DNA of 16,924 nt. Source: Brevundimonas sp. UBA5936 (GTDB taxonomy: Bacteria > Pseudomonadota > Alphaproteobacteria > Caulobacterales > Caulobacteraceae). Positions 12,924 to 16,924 of the stretch are shown here, piece after piece; positions within the stretch are counted from its first letter, which is position 1; each line of letters begins with the position of its first letter. The DNA lies in the NCBI GenBank assembly GCA_002430835.1, contig DJDA01000067.1, forward strand, positions 1 through 16,924, read 5' to 3'. A model generated the notes under the pieces. The model was not told where the DNA came from and made no database searches. It saw nothing but the letters and a program-made list of their open reading frames with translations. The translations under genes were made by a program, and so were the position numbers.

Positions 12924-15900
12924 ATGAGCCAGTTCGCGTTTCTAAAGCCCGAGTTTCCCGAACTGTTCAACCATGTGGCCAAGGCGGAGCAGTTGGCGCT
13001 GTCGGACCCGCGCGGGGCCTGTTTCTGGGCGCGTCTGACCTTAGAGACGGCGGTCAACTGGCTCTATCTGCATGAGCGCAGTCTAAAACGGCCCTATGCG
13101 CGGGAACTGGCCGCGCTGATCGCCGAGCCCAGCCTGACGCAGTTGATCGGCTCCAGCTTGGTGACCAAGGCCCACTACGTCAAAAATCAGGGCAACCGCG
13201 CCGCTCATGACTCGGGCCGACAGCTTACGGCACAGGACGCAGCCGCCACCTTGGCCGAGCTGTTTCACCTGACCTATTGGCTGGCGCGGACCTATGCCAA
13301 GGGCAGCCACCCCGATGCCGGAGCGAAGTTTGATGCTGGCAAGCTGCAAGCCTCGCTGACCATTTCCGCCAGCACTGTGGCCGAGATCAAAAAGCTCAGC
13401 CAGCGCCGTGACGAAGAGCGCCAAAAGCGCGAAGAGGCCGAAGCCGCCCGCATGGCGTCAGAGGAGGCGCGCCTGGCCGCAGAGGCTGAGCTGGCCGCCC
13501 TCAAGGCCGAATTCACGGCTCTGCGCCAAGCCAACCAGTCGCGCCCCGATACTCACGACTATGCCGAGGCCGAAACCCGCGACCGCTATATCGACCTGTT
13601 GCTTGCAGAAGCGGGTTGGCCGCTGGATCAGGAACGCGACCGCGAGTTCCCGGTCAAAGGCATGCCCAGCACATCGGGCGACGGGTTCGTTGACTATGTC
13701 CTATGGGGGCATGACGGCAAACCCCTTGCCCTGATCGAGGCAAAGCGCACCAAGAAGGACGCCCTGGTTGGCCAGCAGCAGGCCAAGCTGTATGCCGATT
13801 GTCTGGAAGCGACCTATGGCCAGCGCCCTGTGATCTTCTGCTCTAACGGTTATGAGCATTGGATCTGGGATGACAAATTCTATCCGCCGCGCCGCATCTC
13901 TGGCTTCTTGAAGCGAGATGAGTTGGAGCTTCTGATCCAGCGACGCGAGACCCGCAAGCCTCTGTCACGAGAGGCGATCGATGGTGTGATCGCGGGCCGT
14001 CCCTATCAAACCCGCGCCATCCGCCGTGTCGGCGAAACCTTCGAGAAGGACCGCCAGCGCAAGGCCTTGCTGGTTATGGCGACCGGCTCGGGCAAGACCC
14101 GCACCGTGATTGCCCTGATCGATCAGCTCATGCGGGCCAATCTGGTGCGTCGTGTGCTGTTCCTGGCTGACCGCGTGGCCTTGGTGAAGCAGGCGCAGAA
14201 TGCGTTCAAGGCGCACCTGCCCTCTGCGCCCATCGCCAACCTGTTGGAGAGCCACCACGGCACGAATAACGACCACAAGGGCGCTCGGGTTCTGGTCTCC
14301 ACATATCCGACGATGATGGGCCAGATCGAGGAAATGACCAATGGGCAGCGCCGTTTTGGTCCGGGCCATTTCGACCTGATCGTCATCGATGAGGCGCACC
14401 GTTCAGTTTATCGTAAGTATCGGGCGATCTTCTCTTATTTCGACAGCTTGTTGCTGGGCTTGACCGCCACGCCGCGCGATGAAATCGACCGCGACACCTA
14501 TTCGCTGTTTGAGCTGGAAAAGGGCGTTCCGACCGATGCCTACGACCTCGAGGATGCGGTCAGGGATGGCTATCTCGTGCCGCCCAAGGGGATTTCGGTC
14601 CCCCTGAAGTTCCAGCGCCAAGGCATCTCTTACGATCAGCTTTCTGACGAAGAGAAAGAAGAGTGGGATGCCCTGGAATGGAGTGAGGACGGAGAAATTC
14701 CCGACCGGGTTGAAGCTGCCGATCTGAACAAGTGGCTGTTCAACATCGATACCGTGGACAAGGTGCTGGCGCAGCTGATGTCGGAAGGCATTAAGGTTGA
14801 GGGCGGCGACAAGCTCGGCAAGACCATCATCTTTGCGCGCTCAAGCCTGCATGCCCAGTTCATCGTGCAGCGGTTCGACGCCAACTACCCCCATCTGGCG
14901 GGCCAGTTTGCGCGGCTGATCGACTATTCCGTGCCCTATGCCCAGTCATTGATCGACGATTTTTCAGACTCCGATAAGTTCCCGCAGATCGCGGTCTCGG
15001 TCGATATGCTCGACACGGGTATCGATGTGCCGGAGGTGGTGAATCTTGTCTTCTTCAAGCCGGTACGATCCAAGACCAAGTTCTGGCAGATGGTCGGGCG
15101 AGGCACGCGCCTTTGCCCCAACCTCTTCGGCCCTTCGCAGGACAAGGAGGAGTTCATCATCTTCGACTACTGCCAGAACCTGGAGTTCTTCGGCGAGAAC
15201 CCGAACATGGTCGAGCCCTCGATGGCGGCTCCCATCGGAGAGCGCCTGTTCAAGTCGCGCCTTGATCTGATCACCGAGATCAACAGCGATAAAGACGAAG
15301 ACCGGGAACTGCGACGCAGCTTGATTGAGCGGCTTCGGGCGGAAGTTTCAGGGATCAATCCGGACAATTTCATCGTGCGCCCGCACCGTCGGGCCGTTGA
15401 GCGCTTCCAGGCGCAAGAGGCATGGGATGTCCTGGATGCCGAAGCCATCAATGCTCTGAAGTCAGAGTTGGCGGGCCTGCCTACGGCCTTCAAAGACGAC
15501 AGCCTGCCTGCCAAGCAGTTCGACCTTCTCATTCTCCGGGCGCAGATCGCGCTGCTGAAGAAAGATGCGGCTTTTAGCCAATCACAAAAGCGTATCCGCG
15601 ACATCGCTTCAGCGCTTGAACGTTTGCAAAACGTGCCTCTGGTCGCGAAGGAGATCGAGCTGATCCTCGAGATCCAGACCGATGAATATTGGCCTGATGT
15701 AACGATTGCGATGCTCGAGCAGGTTCGCCGGAAGCTGCGGGCCTTGGTTGAGCTCATCCAGCCTGAAGAACGCAAGCTGGTCACGACCGACTTCGAGGAT
15801 GAGATCGGCGTCTCAACGACTATCGACTTGCCGCAAGTGGGTTCGGGCTTTGACAAGGCCAGGTTCAGAAAGAAGGCCCGAGCATTCGCCGAGCAGCACA

Positions 15901-16319
15901 AGGATCACATTACGATCCAGAAAATTCGCCGGGGCGAGCAGCTCACTCCGCTCGATATCTCCGAAATCGAACGGATCTTCTTAGAGAACGGCATCGCGAA
16001 CGAAGGCGATATCGTAGAAGTTCAAAATGAAGGCGGCCTTGGAGCGTTCTTACGCTCTCTGGTTGGGTTTGACCGTGCCGCAGCGAAAGGGGCCTTTAGC
16101 GACTTCATCTCGGACAAGGCTGTTTCAGCCAATCAGATCGAGTTCATCGATATGATCGTGAACGCCCTTAGCGAGAACGGGCTAATCGACCCAGAGATGT
16201 TCTACGAGAGCCCGTTTACTGACATCGATGACCAAGGGATCGTTGGGGTCTTTGGCGTCGAGAAGGCCAAAGAGATCATTAGCATCGTGAGGCGCTTGAA
16301 CGCAGCAGTAGCTGCCTAA
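12924..16319 (+). CDS. hsdR: type I restriction enzyme endonuclease/translocase subunit
   Basis: HsdR pulls DNA through the complex with ATP and cuts unmodified DNA at a distance. I choose the ATG at 12924 (GAGGA 9 nt upstream), giving 1131 aa. In order: an N-terminal DUF4145-like helical domain (about 10-125, FNHVAKAEQLALSDPRGACF); a charged Ala/Glu/Arg coiled coil (about 150-205); the HSDR_N nuclease domain (215-345) with PD-(D/E)xK residues Asp257 and Glu272-Ala-Lys274 (ALIEAKR); then superfamily 2 helicase motifs MATGSGKT (385-392), DEAH (489-492), TATP (514-517) and VGRGTRLCP (724-732); and an EcoEI-type C-terminal domain. All key residues are present. It follows hsdS after 118 bp containing a hairpin, so it seems separately controlled. 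The DUF4145-like N-terminus and EcoEI C-terminal domain point to the type IB branch. Confidence 0.96.
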   Translation: MSQFAFLKPEFPELFNHVAKAEQLALSDPRGACFWARLTLETAVNWLYLHERSLKRPYARELAALIAEPSLTQLIGSSLVTKAHYVKNQGNRAAHDSGRQLTAQDAAATLAELFHLTYWLARTYAKGSHPDAGAKFDAGKLQASLTISASTVAEIKKLSQRRDEERQKREEAEAARMASEEARLAAEAELAALKAEFTALRQANQSRPDTHDYAEAETRDRYIDLLLAEAGWPLDQERDREFPVKGMPSTSGDGFVDYVLWGHDGKPLALIEAKRTKKDALVGQQQAKLYADCLEATYGQRPVIFCSNGYEHWIWDDKFYPPRRISGFLKRDELELLIQRRETRKPLSREAIDGVIAGRPYQTRAIRRVGETFEKDRQRKALLVMATGSGKTRTVIALIDQLMRANLVRRVLFLADRVALVKQAQNAFKAHLPSAPIANLLESHHGTNNDHKGARVLVSTYPTMMGQIEEMTNGQRRFGPGHFDLIVIDEAHRSVYRKYRAIFSYFDSLLLGLTATPRDEIDRDTYSLFELEKGVPTDAYDLEDAVRDGYLVPPKGISVPLKFQRQGISYDQLSDEEKEEWDALEWSEDGEIPDRVEAADLNKWLFNIDTVDKVLAQLMSEGIKVEGGDKLGKTIIFARSSLHAQFIVQRFDANYPHLAGQFARLIDYSVPYAQSLIDDFSDSDKFPQIAVSVDMLDTGIDVPEVVNLVFFKPVRSKTKFWQMVGRGTRLCPNLFGPSQDKEEFIIFDYCQNLEFFGENPNMVEPSMAAPIGERLFKSRLDLITEINSDKDEDRELRRSLIERLRAEVSGINPDNFIVRPHRRAVERFQAQEAWDVLDAEAINALKSELAGLPTAFKDDSLPAKQFDLLILRAQIALLKKDAAFSQSQKRIRDIASALERLQNVPLVAKEIELILEIQTDEYWPDVTIAMLEQVRRKLRALVELIQPEERKLVTTDFEDEIGVSTTIDLPQVGSGFDKARFRKKARAFAEQHKDHITIQKIRRGEQLTPLDISEIERIFLENGIANEGDIVEVQNEGGLGAFLRSLVGFDRAAAKGAFSDFISDKAVSANQIEFIDMIVNALSENGLIDPEMFYESPFTDIDDQGIVGVFGVEKAKEIISIVRRLNAAVAA

Positions 16320-16391
16320 GCGGTTCACGATTCATCGCCATCTGGTGAAAGATGATTTCAGAAACGTGAGGGCTGCAGATAGCGGCTCAAA

Positions 16392-16434
16392 GCGCTTCCC
16401 AGTGGGAACCCACGCAACTCCCAAGCGGAAGCGC
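16392..16434 (+). terminator. structured region after hsdR, possible terminator
   Basis: GCGCTTCC (16392-16399) pairs with GGAAGCGC (16427-16434) around a 27-nt loop that itself contains two overlapping small inverted repeats (TTCCC-AGT-GGGAA and GTGGG-AA-CCCAC). It lies 72 nt past the hsdR stop and no T run follows, so a terminator role is uncertain; alternative folds are possible. Confidence 0.4.
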
Positions 16435-16483
16435 CTTCTGGCTTATCCCGGCCGGGCGTCAAGCTAGTGGTGCTCTGGAAAGG

Positions 16484-16559
16484 TGGTGCCGCTTAGGTGA
16501 CTCGAACACCTGACCCCCTCATTACGAATGAGGTGCTCTACCAGCTGAGCTAAAGCGGC
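16484..16559 (-). tRNA. tRNA-Thr, anticodon CGU
   Basis: The minus strand folds as a complete cloverleaf: acceptor GCCGCTT/AAGCGGC (7 bp), D-arm with AGCTGGTAGA, anticodon stem CCTCA/TGAGG with loop TTCGTAA (anticodon CGT, plus-strand 16524-16526), five-base variable region, and T-arm with the TTCGAGT loop. The discriminator A and CCA end are encoded (16487-16484). It decodes ACG threonine codons. The 3' end faces the restriction locus, and hemD ends 47 bp upstream of its 5' end. Confidence 0.96.
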
Positions 16560-16606
16560 CCCGGCGTCGTCCGCGTATGGAGGCGCGAGCGAGCGAGGAG
16601 GGCTCT

Positions 16607-16924
16607 TTATACGGGAGCGGCGGGCTTGCCAAGAGCCGATAGCATCCCCGGTTCGTCTGGTGTGGCGGCGATGCGGATTTCGGCGAAATCGAAGGGGTGC
16701 AAGGGCGTGGCGGCCGCTTCGGAGATGCAGATGGCGATGCGGGCGGATGAGGCGGCGCGAGGCAGGTCGGCCGCCAGGGCGCGGGCGGCGCGGGGGGAGT
16801 GGAGCATGACTGCATCGAAGGGTTCTGGCGCGGCCGTGTGTGTCTCGAAGGCGGCGTAGACGGGAAGGCGGCGGACCGGACGGTCGGGCAGCAGGGCGGG
16901 CAGGTCGCCCGCCGGTTCGCGCGC
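16607..16924 (-). CDS. hemD: uroporphyrinogen-III synthase, C-terminal part
   Basis: The frame enters from the right edge of the window and ends at TAA (16607-16609), giving the last 105 residues. The product closes and inverts ring D of hydroxymethylbilane to make uroporphyrinogen III for haem and related tetrapyrroles. Supporting segments are AREPAGDLPALL, VRRLPVYAAFET, the highly typical FDAVMLHSPRAARAL, IAICISEAAATPL and the terminal IAATPDEPGMLSAL. HemD is poorly conserved, but the HSPRAA and ISEAAA blocks with this spacing are distinctive. The start and first half lie outside the window. Base composition is that of core DNA. Confidence 0.87.
   Translation of the reverse strand, partial: AREPAGDLPALLPDRPVRRLPVYAAFETHTAAPEPFDAVMLHSPRAARALAADLPRAASSARIAICISEAAATPLHPFDFAEIRIAATPDEPGMLSALGKPAAPV

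Noticed and set aside
10074..16319. Search for extra defence genes or a CRISPR array in or beside the restriction locus.
   Set aside because: The three hsd genes fill the interval; no further complete gene, spaced direct repeats, toxin-antitoxin pair or integrase could be seen.

Overview
The window looks like chromosome of a high-GC alphaproteobacterium of the Caulobacteraceae, most like Brevundimonas. This is inferred from the strong G/C bias at third codon positions, a CC0125/CC1285-type lipoprotein, an alphaproteobacterial EcfG-type promoter motif and the core gene types. No database search was possible.

Layout. Positions 1-1253: the 5' part of a small secreted protein gene (minus strand), then two small plus-strand genes (96 and 174 aa) of lower GC. 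Each of the two is preceded by the same 14-bp sequence. Positions 1296-2673: a divergent pair, a YbaK/ProX-type prolyl-tRNA editing protein (minus) and a DUF6065-like protein (plus) that ends at a strong hairpin. Positions 2784-5246: four minus-strand genes in one direction. In transcription order they are two small secreted helical proteins that appear to be paralogues, a LysE/RhtB exporter, and an envelope lipoprotein with a good EcfG (general stress sigma factor) promoter motif. Positions 5364-6692: a secreted PQQ-type sugar dehydrogenase (plus). Positions 6714-9335: metK then argG (minus). metK has a palindrome at its promoter that resembles SahR/SamR operators of methionine genes, and its start is best placed at an internal TTG. 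Positions 9532-9756: a small unknown gene divergent from metK.

Positions 10074-16319 hold a complete type I restriction-modification locus, hsdM-hsdS-hsdR, of the EcoAI/EcoEI (type IB) kind. HsdM methylates, HsdS recognises DNA through two variable domains, and HsdR carries the nuclease and the DNA translocase. hsdM and hsdS overlap by 4 bp, while hsdR follows a hairpin and has its own ribosome binding site. The locus has lower GC than its surroundings, most obviously in hsdS. It lies on the 3' side of a tRNA-Thr(CGU) gene, which suggests horizontal acquisition, but no integrase or att repeat is visible. The window closes with tRNA-Thr and the 3' part of hemD (both minus).

I found no clearly new multi-gene system. 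The most interesting signals are regulatory: a 14-bp hairpin that hides the Shine-Dalgarno of one of the paired secreted-protein genes, the methionine-type operator at metK, the EcfG promoter on the lipoprotein, and the repeat plus mini-ORF arrangement in front of the two unknown genes at the left.
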